A stretch of 42,943 nt of DNA from Methanocalculus sp. GTDB lineage: Archaea; Halobacteriota; Methanomicrobia; Methanomicrobiales; Methanocorpusculaceae. The position numbers and the translations under genes were made by a program. Below are positions 24,629 through 33,226 of this stretch, in pieces. The stretch spans positions 1 through 42,943 of the forward strand of contig DUKV01000029.1 in the NCBI GenBank assembly GCA_013329165.1, read 5' to 3'. The first letter of the stretch is position 1, and every line of letters begins with the position of its first letter. The notes beneath the pieces are model-generated. The model was given only the letters and a program-made list of their open reading frames with translations. It did not search any database and was not told the DNA's origin.

Positions 24629-25299
24629 TAACCTCTGAAACACTGATACTCTCATATCTTGCCGGGATCTATACCCCTCTCGGTGCAGTCTGTGTTCTCC
24701 CCCTCTATCCGGGTTATCTGGCCTATCTCGCCTCAGCAAACAGAGAGGGGAGGATGAACTCCCCACTGTATCTGGGACTCGTCGTCAGTGCCGGTGCAAT
24801 CGGATCGATGTTTCTCTTTGGTCTTCTCTTTGTGACTATTCTGAATACACCGCTATCAACAGCGATCCGACTCATAAGCCCGATCATATACATACTCCTC
24901 GCCCTACTTGGTGCAGGAATGATCCTTGGCCTGGATCCGGGCCGTCTCTTTCCAGCGATACAATTCAAAACGGCAAAGTCCGAACATGCAGCAGCTCTGC
25001 TGTACGGTGGATTCTTCGGTCTTGTTGCCCTCCCCTGCAACCCAGCCGGACTCCTTATGATCTTTGCCATTTCAGCAACCATACCTGAAGCCATAATCAG
25101 CCTGGTGCACTTTCTCATCTTTGGAATCGGCATGGCGACACCGCTTCTTCTCCTCTCAGCCCTCTCCGAAGAGCGGGTGTCAGGCATTCTCCGGGTTCTG
25201 ACCACGTACCAGGCAGGGATACGGAGAGGGGCAGGGATAATCATCCTTTCTGTAGCACTCTATTATCTGATACATGTGCTGTTTCCAGGTCTCCTGTAG
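24625..25299 (+). CDS. CcdA/DsbD-type membrane thiol-disulfide carrier
   Basis: A 224-residue, six-helix membrane protein of the CcdA family, which carries electrons from cytoplasmic thioredoxin across the membrane. Its two redox cysteines are in GAVCVLPLYPGY (about 22, helix 1) and VALPCNPAG (about 138, helix 4), the paired sites expected. The ATG overlaps the lipoprotein stop, so the two act as a module. This is the last gene of the tRNA-Cys-thiF unit. A thiol-export pair in a cysteine regulon makes sense for a cell balancing reduced sulfur. Confidence 0.85.
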   Translation: MITSETLILSYLAGIYTPLGAVCVLPLYPGYLAYLASANREGRMNSPLYLGLVVSAGAIGSMFLFGLLFVTILNTPLSTAIRLISPIIYILLALLGAGMILGLDPGRLFPAIQFKTAKSEHAAALLYGGFFGLVALPCNPAGLLMIFAISATIPEAIISLVHFLIFGIGMATPLLLLSALSEERVSGILRVLTTYQAGIRRGAGIIILSVALYYLIHVLFPGLL

Positions 25300-25403
25300 C
25301 AAGCGGAGACATACAACCAGCCCTTATTTTATAAAATCCGATGCACAGACAAAAATCGCCTCTTCATGAAGATATAAATATTTTAGAATCAATCTATTAT
25401 GAG

Positions 25404-25417
25404 TTCACAATTGTGAA
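25404..25417 (+). promoter_or_regulatory. Sulfur-regulon operator e, perfect palindrome
   Basis: TTCACAATTGTGAA, centred 35 bp after the TATA box GATATAAATA (25371-25380) and 63 bp before the SepCysS ATG. It controls SepCysS and metY. Confidence 0.7.
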
Positions 25418-25479
25418 TATTCATTTCCATTCAGATGAATCGGAAGAAGGTATCATATTATTCAGAGTAGGGAGTGATC

Positions 25480-26844
25480 ATGAGTATCAGAGTACAGAAG
25501 TTATTCGAGGCGATCTTCACCCTTGAAGATATGCGGGAGATCTATCGCGGATCGATACCCACAGGTCTTGACACGGTGGAAGAGACGGCATTTGATGAGA
25601 AGATCGCGGAACTGAAAGCGATCATCTCGGAGCTGGAGGGAGATTCTGGCACAGCATATATCACAAAGATTGCTGACAGTATCCCTATCCGTTCACGTGA
25701 AGAGGAGTTTATCAACATCCAGCCGATTCAGGCTGCAGGGCGGCTGACTCCGGAGGCAAGGAAGGCAATAGCCGCCTATGGTGACGGATACTCAACCTGT
25801 GACGCCTGCCGAAAACCCTTCCGTCTCGATAAGATCACAAAACCCGGGATTGCTGATTTCCATGCGGACCTTGCATCGTATGTCAATATGGATATTGCCC
25901 GTGTGGTGCCGGGAGCACGCCGTGGATTCCAGGCAGTGACACAGAGTCTTGTCGAAAAAGGAGACAGTGTCATAGTCTCTGCTCTGGCACACTATACCGA
26001 GTTCCTCGCAGTCGAAGGGGCTGGCGGGGTTGTCAGAGAAGTTCCACTCAATGAAAAGAATCTCATCACCCCTGAAGCAACTGCGGTCAGGATTGAAGAG
26101 GTGATCCGCGAGACAGGGAAGACTCCCTCCCTGGTGATGATGGATCATGTCGACTACCAGAACGCAAATGTTCATGACATCGCGGGTATTGCAAGGGTCG
26201 CCCACCAGTACGACATCCCGATCCTCTATAATGGCGCCTATACCGTCGGTATCATGCCGGTGGATGGAAAGGCGCTCGGCGTTGATTTCGTCGTCGGCTC
26301 CGGGCACAAGAGTATGGCATCGGTTGCTCCATCAGGAGTACTTGCCACAACTGAGGAATGGGGAGAGAAAGTCTTCAACACCACTGCAATGACCGGGGAT
26401 CTGACGAAGAGGAAGTTTGGGATCAAAGAGGTCCAGATGCTCGGGTGCACCCTGATGGGTGGGACGCTTCTTTCGATGATGGCATCCTTCCCGGCGGTGA
26501 AAGAGCGGACCCTCCACTGGGACGAAGAGGTGAGGCGATCGAACTACTTCATCGATAAACTCCTCTCAATCTCCGGCAGTCGCGTTCTCTCCGAGTACCC
26601 ACGGAAGCATACCCTTACAAAGGTGGATACAACGGGAAGCTTTGACACCATCGCAAAGACCCATAAACGCCGGGGATTCTTCCTCAGTGACGAGCTATCT
26701 TCACGGGGGATCATCGGTGAATTTGCAGGTGCCACACGAACCTGGAAGCTGAACACCTACGGCCTTTCAGAGAAGCAGGTGCAGTACCTCGCAGAGGTAT
26801 TCATCGAAATTGCAGAGAAATACGAATTACCGATAACAGAATGA
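25480..26844 (+). CDS. pscS: O-phosphoseryl-tRNA:Cys-tRNA synthase (SepCysS)
   Basis: A 454-residue PLP enzyme that converts phosphoseryl-tRNA-Cys to cysteinyl-tRNA-Cys, the second step of tRNA-dependent cysteine synthesis. K277 in GSGHKSM binds PLP. C107 and C110 (CDACRKPF) and C323 (LGCTLMGG) match the three essential cysteines that in the M. jannaschii enzyme hold an Fe-S cluster and sulfur. The first 75 residues are an extension compared with the short form. GGGAG precedes the ATG at 25480. SepRS is not in this window. It is followed after 10 bp by metY and preceded by operator e. Confidence 0.93.
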   Translation: MSIRVQKLFEAIFTLEDMREIYRGSIPTGLDTVEETAFDEKIAELKAIISELEGDSGTAYITKIADSIPIRSREEEFINIQPIQAAGRLTPEARKAIAAYGDGYSTCDACRKPFRLDKITKPGIADFHADLASYVNMDIARVVPGARRGFQAVTQSLVEKGDSVIVSALAHYTEFLAVEGAGGVVREVPLNEKNLITPEATAVRIEEVIRETGKTPSLVMMDHVDYQNANVHDIAGIARVAHQYDIPILYNGAYTVGIMPVDGKALGVDFVVGSGHKSMASVAPSGVLATTEEWGEKVFNTTAMTGDLTKRKFGIKEVQMLGCTLMGGTLLSMMASFPAVKERTLHWDEEVRRSNYFIDKLLSISGSRVLSEYPRKHTLTKVDTTGSFDTIAKTHKRRGFFLSDELSSRGIIGEFAGATRTWKLNTYGLSEKQVQYLAEVFIEIAEKYELPITE

Positions 26845-26854
26845 GACGATTATC

Positions 26855-28156
26855 ATGACAGAGAAATCATACAAACTGGGAACACAGGCACTCCATGCGG
26901 GGCAGGAACCGGATCCGACAACCGGATCACGAACTGTTCCGCTCTACCAGACGACATCGTATGTCTTCCGGGATACTGAACATGCAGCGAATCTCTTCGG
27001 ACTCAGAGAGCTTGGGAACATCTATACCCGGTTGATGAATCCAACCACAGATGTCTTTGAGAAGAGAATTGCAACAATCGAGGGTGGGACAGCCGCCCTT
27101 GCATTCGCCTCAGGGATGGCCGCGATCACCAATGCCCTCCTGACCATTACACGGCCGGGAGATGAGATCGTCTCAGCCGATAATCTCTATGGTGGCACCT
27201 ATCAGCTCTTCAATTATACCTTCCCGAAATTCGGGAGAAAAGTCATATTTGTCGACTCAACCGACCCGGAGGCATTTCGAAGAGCGATCACCGATAAGAC
27301 CCGTGCCATCTATGCAGAGACGATCGGGAATCCGAAACTCGATATCCCTGACTTCGAAAAGCTTGCGGCAATAGCTCATGATCATGAGATTCCACTTGTC
27401 GTTGACAACACAACAGCAGTCGGACTTGTCCGTCCAATCGACCATGGGGCAGATATTGTCGTCCTCTCAGCCACGAAGTACATCGGCGGCCATGGAAACT
27501 CAATTGGTGGTGTTGTCGTTGACTCAGGAACGTTCGACTGGGGCCGTGGGAAGTTCCCTGAGTTCACCGAACCTGACCCAAGCTATCACGGGGTGAAGTA
27601 CTGGGATACCTTTGGGAACTTCCCGGGACTGGGTAATGTTGCAGTCGCCTTCAAACTCAGGCTTCAGCTCCTCAGGGATACCGGTGCTGCACTCTCTCCA
27701 TTCAATGCATGGCTCTTCTTAATCGGGCTTGAGACACTCCACCTCCGGGTTGAGCGGCACGGAAAGAATGCACAGGCCGTTGCAGAGTTTCTGAGCAGGC
27801 ATCCAAAAGTTGCCTGGGTCAATTATCCAGGGCTTTCGAATCATGAAAGCCACAAAAAGGCTACGAAATATCTGAATGGAAATTTCGGTCCCCTTGTCGG
27901 ATTCGGGGTGAGGGGAGGAGTTAAAGCCGGACGCACCGTCATTGAGTCTTTGCAACTCTTCTCACATCTTGCAAACATCGGAGATTCAAAGAGTCTGGTG
28001 ATTCATCCGGCAACAACCACCCACCAGCAGCTCACCGAAGAGGAGCAGAAAACAACCGGCGTCACTCCGGATTACATCAGGCTTGCGATTGGAACCGAGG
28101 ATATCGAAGATATCATCTTTGACCTCAAGCAGGCACTGGAAAAAGTCACAGTGTGA
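26855..28156 (+). CDS. metY: O-acetylhomoserine sulfhydrylase
   Basis: A 433-residue Cys/Met-metabolism PLP enzyme that makes homocysteine from O-acetylhomoserine and sulfide. [22 protein letters not shown] is split over residues 57-78, the PLP lysine is K208 in [10 protein letters not shown], and the insertion near [13 protein letters not shown] is typical of the MetY branch rather than cystathionine synthases or lyases. It is 10 bp after SepCysS, so tRNA-based cysteine formation and homocysteine formation share operator e. Its substrate comes from MetX at 16936. Confidence 0.93.
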   Translation: MTEKSYKLGTQALHAGQEPDPTTGSRTVPLYQTTSYVFRDTEHAANLFGLRELGNIYTRLMNPTTDVFEKRIATIEGGTAALAFASGMAAITNALLTITRPGDEIVSADNLYGGTYQLFNYTFPKFGRKVIFVDSTDPEAFRRAITDKTRAIYAETIGNPKLDIPDFEKLAAIAHDHEIPLVVDNTTAVGLVRPIDHGADIVVLSATKYIGGHGNSIGGVVVDSGTFDWGRGKFPEFTEPDPSYHGVKYWDTFGNFPGLGNVAVAFKLRLQLLRDTGAALSPFNAWLFLIGLETLHLRVERHGKNAQAVAEFLSRHPKVAWVNYPGLSNHESHKKATKYLNGNFGPLVGFGVRGGVKAGRTVIESLQLFSHLANIGDSKSLVIHPATTTHQQLTEEEQKTTGVTPDYIRLAIGTEDIEDIIFDLKQALEKVTV

Positions 28157-28243
28157 TGGAATCACTCCTGATTCACATTCAAACTCATTTTTCCAAACAG
28201 TTACTGCGAGATGAACAACTATTCAGACACAGAGAAAGATTCC

Positions 28244-28498
28244 TTATGCCGTTGATGCCTGAAGGACACCCTCATCGAGACTATACAGGCTCTGCCGTGC
28301 ATCGGTGAAGTAGTATCGTTCAACGATGAACCCTTCTTCTTTCAAACGTTTTATTGCATACCGGATTGTTCGCCCGGACAGCGATGTTCTGGCGACAAGC
28401 TCTTTCTGAGTCATTTGCTCTCCTGATTCGAGGATCTTATACAGAAGCTTGGCTGAAGGCGGCAGATGCCGAATACTCCGGGAATTGCCTTGATTCAT
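28244..28498 (-). CDS. Small winged-helix regulator (candidate second sulfur regulator)
   Basis: An 84-residue MarR/ArsR-like winged-helix protein. Helices run LPPSAKLLYKILES, TQKELVARTSLSGRTIRYAIKRLKEEG (recognition helix near 40-54), and the wing is FIVERYYFTDARQSLYSL. It has no cysteine, so any signal must be a small molecule or partner. The ATG at 28498 has GAGAG upstream. Its promoter carries operator f, the same variant and orientation as at the Xre regulator. It converges with metY. Either regulator could bind the palindrome; the winged-helix dimer is a good geometric match for a 14-bp site. Confidence 0.8.
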   Translation of the reverse strand: MNQGNSRSIRHLPPSAKLLYKILESGEQMTQKELVARTSLSGRTIRYAIKRLKEEGFIVERYYFTDARQSLYSLDEGVLQASTA

Positions 28499-28556
28499 TG
28501 TGGTACTCTCAACAAAAACGATCCCTCATAGTGGAATCACCATAGATCTATTGAAC

Positions 28557-28570
28557 TTCACAATTGTTAA
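28557..28570 (-). promoter_or_regulatory. Sulfur-regulon operator f (variant) and promoter
   Basis: TTCACAATTGTTAA on the plus strand, identical to operator a. Its centre is about 25 bp from the minus-strand TATA box (CTATATTATC, 28584-28593), so it overlaps the start of the winged-helix regulator transcript. Confidence 0.65.
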
Positions 28571-28744
28571 CTTTTTTGACCATGATAATATAGCCTTCAG
28601 GTGAATACTCTGCCGGGCAGGATTGCCTTCGATGGACATGATTGTCTGCTCGAAGAAAAACCACATAACAGATTGATGTGATCTCTTCCGAAATACTCGA
28701 TTATAAAGGATCATACGAAAAATACGTATGGAGGAGAAAGGAAA

Positions 28745-29023
28745 ATGATGATCACGATCAGGGCATTTGCACGGTTCCGGGAGATACTCGGATCAGAGAC
28801 CACCGGGGAAGTGCCGGAGGGAACAACACTCGCAGCACTTATCGAGGAGATCGCCCGGAAAAACCCGAAGATGAAAGCATCCCTCTATGATGATGACGGC
28901 ACCATGCGCCGCTATATCATCCTGATGCAGAACAAAAAGCGGGTGAACCACAGCGAGGTTGAGTCGATCATCCTCAATGACGGCGATGAGATTGCACTCT
29001 ATCCACCGGTTGCCGGAGGCTGA
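28745..29023 (+). CDS. moaD: MoaD/SAMP-like ubiquitin-fold sulfur carrier
   Basis: A 92-residue beta-grasp protein ending in PPVAGG, the MoaD C-terminal tail. It carries sulfur as a thiocarboxylate to MoaE for molybdopterin synthesis. Features include ITIRAFARFREILG at the start, VPEGTTLAALIEEI, and ILNDGDEIALYPPVAGG at the end. AGGAG and an A-rich spacer precede the ATG; the second codon is also ATG. MoaE follows after 5 bp. In archaea such proteins may also serve in tRNA thiolation or protein conjugation (SAMP), so both E1 copies are possible partners. No sulfur-regulon operator is seen here. Confidence 0.88.
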   Translation: MMITIRAFARFREILGSETTGEVPEGTTLAALIEEIARKNPKMKASLYDDDGTMRRYIILMQNKKRVNHSEVESIILNDGDEIALYPPVAGG

Positions 29024-29028
29024 AGAGA

Positions 29029-29433
29029 ATGATAGTTACAGTTACCCGGGAAGACTTTGATATCAACAGACTGATCGAGGAGAGAAAAGCCCCCGATATG
29101 GGCGCAGTGGTCTCATTCATCGGGGTTGTCAGGGATGACGGGATTGAGCGGATCGAGCTTGAGGCACACCAGGAGGTTGCTGTCGAGGAGCTCGAAGCGA
29201 TCCGTGACGAGGCTTTCGCGAAGTTTCCGATCAAATCTGTTGATATCATCCACCGGATCGGCGACCTGAATATCGGTGACAACATCGTCCTGATCCTGGT
29301 CGGGGCGGGCCACAGGCGGGAAGCATTTGAAGGATGTGAGTACATCATCGAGCGGCTGAAAGAACGGGTCCCGATCTGGAAGAAGGAATATACAAAAGAC
29401 GGAGAGCGGTGGGTGCAGGGAGAGCACCATTAA
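29029..29433 (+). CDS. moaE: Molybdopterin synthase large subunit MoaE
   Basis: A 134-residue MoaE, which with MoaD inserts the two sulfurs into cyclic pyranopterin to make molybdopterin. Recognisable parts are GAVVSFIGVVRD (25-36), the ELEAHQEVAVEEL region, HRIGDLNIGDNIVLILVGAGHRREAF split about 80-105, and the substrate lysines in VPIWKKEY (about 118-125). It lies 5 bp after moaD and is presumably co-translated. With FdhD at 13726 it implies a Mo/W-pterin formate dehydrogenase in this cell. Confidence 0.93.
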   Translation: MIVTVTREDFDINRLIEERKAPDMGAVVSFIGVVRDDGIERIELEAHQEVAVEELEAIRDEAFAKFPIKSVDIIHRIGDLNIGDNIVLILVGAGHRREAFEGCEYIIERLKERVPIWKKEYTKDGERWVQGEHH

Positions 29434-29450
29434 CCATTCTTACTCCTCTT

Positions 29451-29738
29451 CACCAGGGTGTTCCATTGCCAATAAAAGAAGAGTCACCCAACTGGTGGGG
29501 AACGATGCCGATGCCGGTATATACCTTCCTGGAGGAATTCGATCTCTTTGGGAAAACCATTGCGCCATTCTGCACACACGAGGGGAGCGGCCCTGGGCAC
29601 AGTGTTGCCGATAGTAAGAGGGCATGCCCGAAATCGAACGTCATTGAAGGCCTTGCAGTCCGGGGCGGCGATGTGAAAAATGCGCAGGATTCGGTTGCCG
29701 GATGGCTGCGTGAGATCAGGATGAGAACGAAAAAGTAA
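29451..29738 (+). pseudogene. C-terminal remnant of a flavodoxin
   Basis: The frame reads as the last third of a small flavodoxin: PNWWGTMPMPVYTFLEE, KTIAPFCTHEGSGPG, and a final GLAVRGGDVKNAQ-VAGWL. The N-terminal phosphate-binding loop and FMN strands are missing, and the homologous part starts directly at the moaE end with no good start codon or ribosome site. I read it as a decayed or deletion-truncated gene. It lies upstream of an Fe-S aldo/keto reductase, with which flavodoxins often pair, so an intact version may once have been its partner. Confidence 0.7.
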
Positions 29739-29800
29739 CCAACCAGCCGGCTGAAGAAAGATATGGATATTAACAAAAGCAAAAAAAACAGGTGAGAAAA

Positions 29801-31000
29801 ATGTTGTACAGAAAAATGCCAAAAAACGGCGACGAACTCTCCATTCTCGGGTTCGGATGCATGCGTCTGGCCTCAAACGCAGACGGATCGATCGATGAAG
29901 AACGGGCAACAGCACAATTGCGGTATGCTATCGATCACGGAGTTAATTATGTCGATACTGCATGGCCCTATCATATGGGACAAAGCGAACCTTTCCTGGG
30001 TCGCGCCCTTTCGGGAGGATACCGTAAGAAAGTAAAGCTCGCAACAAAACTCCCCTCATGGCTTATCGAAAAGCGGGAGGATATGGATAAATTCCTGAAT
30101 ATCCAGCTGGAAAAACTCCAGACAGACCATATCGACTATTATCTCGTCCATGGCCTTGTTGGTGAGCTCTGGAACGTGGTCGAGAAACTCGGTATTACTG
30201 ATTTTCTTGACAAAGCCAAGTCTGACGGCCGCATTAAAAATGCAGGGTTTTCCTTCCACGGATCAGAAGAGGATTTCAACCGGATCGTGGATGCCTATGA
30301 CTGGGACTTCTGCCAGATCCAGTACAACTTTCTGGACGAGAAGAACCAGGCCGGTACAGCGGGTCTTGAATACGCTGCTTCCAAAGGACTTGGCGTTATC
30401 ATCATGGAACCTCTCAGGGGAGGGAACCTCACCAGGACCGTGCCCCTTGCAATAAGAGAGATATGGAACGAAGCCCCGACAAAAAGGACACCGGCAGAAT
30501 GGGCCTTTCGCTGGATATGGAACCATTCCGAGGTGACAGTTGTCCTCTCCGGAATGAATGACGAGGCGCATATACGGGAGAATCTCAAGATAGCAGACCA
30601 GGCACATCCTCATTCGCTAACGAAAGAGGAACTGCAGTTGGTAAAAAAGGTGGAGAAGCAGTACCGCAAACTGATGAAAGTGGCCTGCACCGGTTGCCAG
30701 TACTGCATGCCCTGTTCTTCTGGTGTAAACATCCCAATGTGTTTTGAACACTACAACAACCTTACCTTGGCCGACAATCCTGATAATGAGAAATTCATGT
30801 ATGCTGCACGCCTAGGTGGCGCCATCACCCTCGGAGCGCCCGGGTTTGCATCCCAGTGTGTCCAGTGCGGAGAGTGCGCTGAAAAATGCCCCCAGCATAT
30901 TGACATACCGACGGTTCTCGAATCCGTGGTGGAAGAACTCGAAGGGCCAAACCTACAGGAGTGGGTTGCCATGGCAAAAGAGATGTTCAAACAGACCTAA
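29801..31000 (+). CDS. Aldo/keto reductase with C-terminal Fe-S domain
   Basis: A 399-residue protein with an N-terminal aldo/keto reductase barrel (GFGCMRL, VNYVDTAWPYHMGQSE with catalytic Asp and Tyr, KLATKLP, DYYLVHG) and a C-terminal ferredoxin-like part. The latter has CTGCQYCMPC (about 292-301) and CVQCGECAEKCPQ (about 350-362), enough cysteines for two clusters. Such 'predicted oxidoreductase of the AKR family' proteins are common in anaerobes; their substrates are unknown. The ATG at 29801 has AGGTGAG ahead of it; GTG at 29792 is longer but less likely. Confidence 0.88.
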   Translation: MLYRKMPKNGDELSILGFGCMRLASNADGSIDEERATAQLRYAIDHGVNYVDTAWPYHMGQSEPFLGRALSGGYRKKVKLATKLPSWLIEKREDMDKFLNIQLEKLQTDHIDYYLVHGLVGELWNVVEKLGITDFLDKAKSDGRIKNAGFSFHGSEEDFNRIVDAYDWDFCQIQYNFLDEKNQAGTAGLEYAASKGLGVIIMEPLRGGNLTRTVPLAIREIWNEAPTKRTPAEWAFRWIWNHSEVTVVLSGMNDEAHIRENLKIADQAHPHSLTKEELQLVKKVEKQYRKLMKVACTGCQYCMPCSSGVNIPMCFEHYNNLTLADNPDNEKFMYAARLGGAITLGAPGFASQCVQCGECAEKCPQHIDIPTVLESVVEELEGPNLQEWVAMAKEMFKQT

Positions 31001-31059
31001 CGGCGATCAGCGTTCCGCGAAGCGGTATGTGAGGAGCGTATGTGAAAGAAGCATCTATC

Positions 31060-31248
31060 TCACCAGAGCGTCCCGTCTGCCATCTCCGCATACTCGCATT
31101 CCTCGCAGATCCGCCCCAGGGCATCCCACTCACGATCGGTATAGGGTCCAAGAGAACCCTTCCCGCAGTAATCACAGGTGCGATACCGGCGGGGGGAGGT
31201 GTCGGGTTTTGGCGAAAGGATTGAAAAGACGCGTTCAAGGATGCCCAT
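31060..31248 (-). CDS. Small two-CxxC zinc-finger protein
   Basis: A 62-residue protein with CDYCGKG and CEECEYA, a treble-clef or HNH-like zinc pair. It has no known family that I recognise. It lies 11 bp after the TOPRIM-like gene on the same strand, so it may be the third member of that cassette, although it could be an unrelated neighbour. GAGAGAG lies just ahead of the ATG. Function is unknown. Confidence 0.5.
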   Translation of the reverse strand: MGILERVFSILSPKPDTSPRRYRTCDYCGKGSLGPYTDREWDALGRICEECEYAEMADGTLW

Positions 31249-31259
31249 TCGTCACTCTC

Positions 31260-31877
31260 TCAAGGGGATAGTTTCTCATCCAGAATGCGCTCCATTCTTT
31301 GGAACGCCACAAGATGATCTTCGAGAACGTCAGGATTAAGCTCACCTACCAAGTCAAACGACACTTTGCCCTTTGAATATGGGTGGGTAGTGTTTCGTGT
31401 GGCCTGCATCAGTTGATCCTGTATGTCATGGCGATTTCGCCCCTCAATCCCTGAGAGGGGTGGAAGAGCAGATTCCTGAAGGTTCCCGCGCCTCCTGTAG
31501 TACTCCTTCAGAGTATCACGATCTGAAGTGATCCATGTCTCCATACAGGTAGTCATCAGGAGGACATCCTCGTCATCCGAAGAATCAGGCCTATCCCAAT
31601 CATCACGTCGCTTAAGGTGTTCCCAGGTTTTTTCAGGATTCTGCACCGGATCTTCGCTATCAAGGAGCATAGCAACATAATCCATACGGGGCTCTTGTAA
31701 TCCTATTGTAAAATCTGTATATGTGCTATCACGACTACCACAGGCCACTAACTTTGGCATCCTGCCTGAATATCCCATTTTTCTGAATAATCTATTGAAG
31801 CCTTCCTGACACTTTATCTTCAGAGCCTTTGAATCCTGCCTCCCACCTCCTCCTTCCAGATAGATTTTGACATTCAC
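31260..31877 (-). CDS. DUF4276/TOPRIM-like effector candidate
   Basis: A 205-residue protein resembling DUF4276, a TOPRIM-like family found next to ATPases. The first strand VKIYLEGGGG supplies the TOPRIM Glu, and AMLLDSED (about 70-77) supplies the Asp-x-Glu/Asp metal site. The C-terminal half (MTTCMETWITSDRDTL, HPYSKGKVSFDL) also follows the family. TOPRIM domains in such pairs are nucleases. Its ATG overlaps the ATPase stop (ATGA), so the two are coupled. Similar ATPase-TOPRIM pairs (OLD, PARIS-like) defend against phage; that role is inferred here. Confidence 0.75.
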   Translation of the reverse strand: MNVKIYLEGGGGRQDSKALKIKCQEGFNRLFRKMGYSGRMPKLVACGSRDSTYTDFTIGLQEPRMDYVAMLLDSEDPVQNPEKTWEHLKRRDDWDRPDSSDDEDVLLMTTCMETWITSDRDTLKEYYRRRGNLQESALPPLSGIEGRNRHDIQDQLMQATRNTTHPYSKGKVSFDLVGELNPDVLEDHLVAFQRMERILDEKLSP

Positions 31878-33082
31878 CAGCGTTTCCCTCCGATCTCTCC
31901 CTTAATCCAGAGGTCACCAAGACTATAGCGTTCAAGCCATTCTTTCAGATCATCTTGTTTCAGTCTCTGCATTTTAGTACCTTTATCTCTCTTCTCACAG
32001 ACGATTACAGACTCTGGAGTGTCAGTAAGCGCATCAACCAGAATCTCAGAATGAGTGGTCACGATCAACTGGCATCTCGTTGATGCAGACACCAGTAAAT
32101 CCGCAAGTGTCGGGAGAACATCAGGATGCAGACCAAGCTCTGGCTCTTCAATACAGATGAGTGGTGGGGGATTGGGATGACAGAGAATAGCAAGGAGACA
32201 GAGGTACCTGAGAGTTCCATCCGATAGCCTTGTTGCAGGGATGTCAATTGATCCTTCTTTCAGGTACACCTGTACACCGCCTCCATCGACAATCTGAACA
32301 TGATAATCATTGATCTCGGGATACAGAGCATTAAGCGCCGTAAGAATTACCTTTTTATCATGTAATTCAAGTTTATTCAGGATCAGAGCAAGGTTTTCAC
32401 TACCAGCAGTCAGGTATTCTGATGGCAGGTCGGTCTTTTGTGGCTGGTGTGGAGGAGGATAACGTCCAAACGTCCAGTCACGATAGATATGAAATCCGCC
32501 ATATAACTCTGTCAGAGCAGTCAGAACAGGGTAGTAATAGGGATCTTTTACCTGAGAGAGAACTGATCGTTCAGGATCTATTGTATCACGGGGAAGCTCA
32601 CGCACATCACCACTATCAACTTCAGAAACCTGCATCGATTCGGATCTGGCTCTTCCCTTTAGCCGGATAAATCCTGCATCATTCCGATAGTAATAGTACG
32701 GTTCATTATATCCAGAATATGGCTCATTTGTCTCGATTCGCTCAGCTGTTACTTCAAACCGGCGTCCGTGTTCCCGAAATGATATGGTATGGCGAATTGG
32801 CATCCTGGGATGATCAGAGAGGGAAACTGTTGCTTCAATAGTGGCTGTCGGGCTTATTGCACCCTTCCATAACCAGTCTCTGACACCCCCTGCCTCCCTG
32901 ACCGGAGCTGAGAGATCCTTTGGGGCTGCTGCGAGCAGGCTGATTGCTTCGATAAGATTGGATTTACCTGATCCATTTGGTCCAATAAGAACATTCAGTG
33001 AATATAACGGGATGGGGTCGGAATCCGGACCAAATGAGAGGATATTCTTCAGGTATAATTCTCGTAAAACGGGTTCTTTCAT
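31874..33082 (-). CDS. AAA/SMC-like ATPase of a defence-type cassette
   Basis: A 402-residue ATPase of the RecF/AAA15-21 group. Walker A is GPNGSGKSN (about 33-41), the ABC-type signature is RLSDGTLRYL (about 284-293), Walker B is ICIEEPELGLHP (about 308-319), and a switch His lies in VTTHSEIL. The middle third is a long insertion with no known domain. It heads a cassette with a TOPRIM-like protein. In PARIS and OLD-type systems the ATPase senses phage or DNA ends and controls the nuclease. Two mobile elements lie within a few kilobases on one side or the other. Confidence 0.85.
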   Translation of the reverse strand: MKEPVLRELYLKNILSFGPDSDPIPLYSLNVLIGPNGSGKSNLIEAISLLAAAPKDLSAPVREAGGVRDWLWKGAISPTATIEATVSLSDHPRMPIRHTISFREHGRRFEVTAERIETNEPYSGYNEPYYYYRNDAGFIRLKGRARSESMQVSEVDSGDVRELPRDTIDPERSVLSQVKDPYYYPVLTALTELYGGFHIYRDWTFGRYPPPHQPQKTDLPSEYLTAGSENLALILNKLELHDKKVILTALNALYPEINDYHVQIVDGGGVQVYLKEGSIDIPATRLSDGTLRYLCLLAILCHPNPPPLICIEEPELGLHPDVLPTLADLLVSASTRCQLIVTTHSEILVDALTDTPESVIVCEKRDKGTKMQRLKQDDLKEWLERYSLGDLWIKGEIGGKRW

Positions 33083-33226
33083 ATTCGTTTATTCACCCAC
33101 CATACACTCTTATGAGACGTACGTGTTATAAATAAGACACCTCCTCATCCCGAGGAGTGATCGCTCTCTATACCTCCAATCCGATGACCACAATCCTCAC
33201 TATCGATCCCCTCCAAACACCATTCC

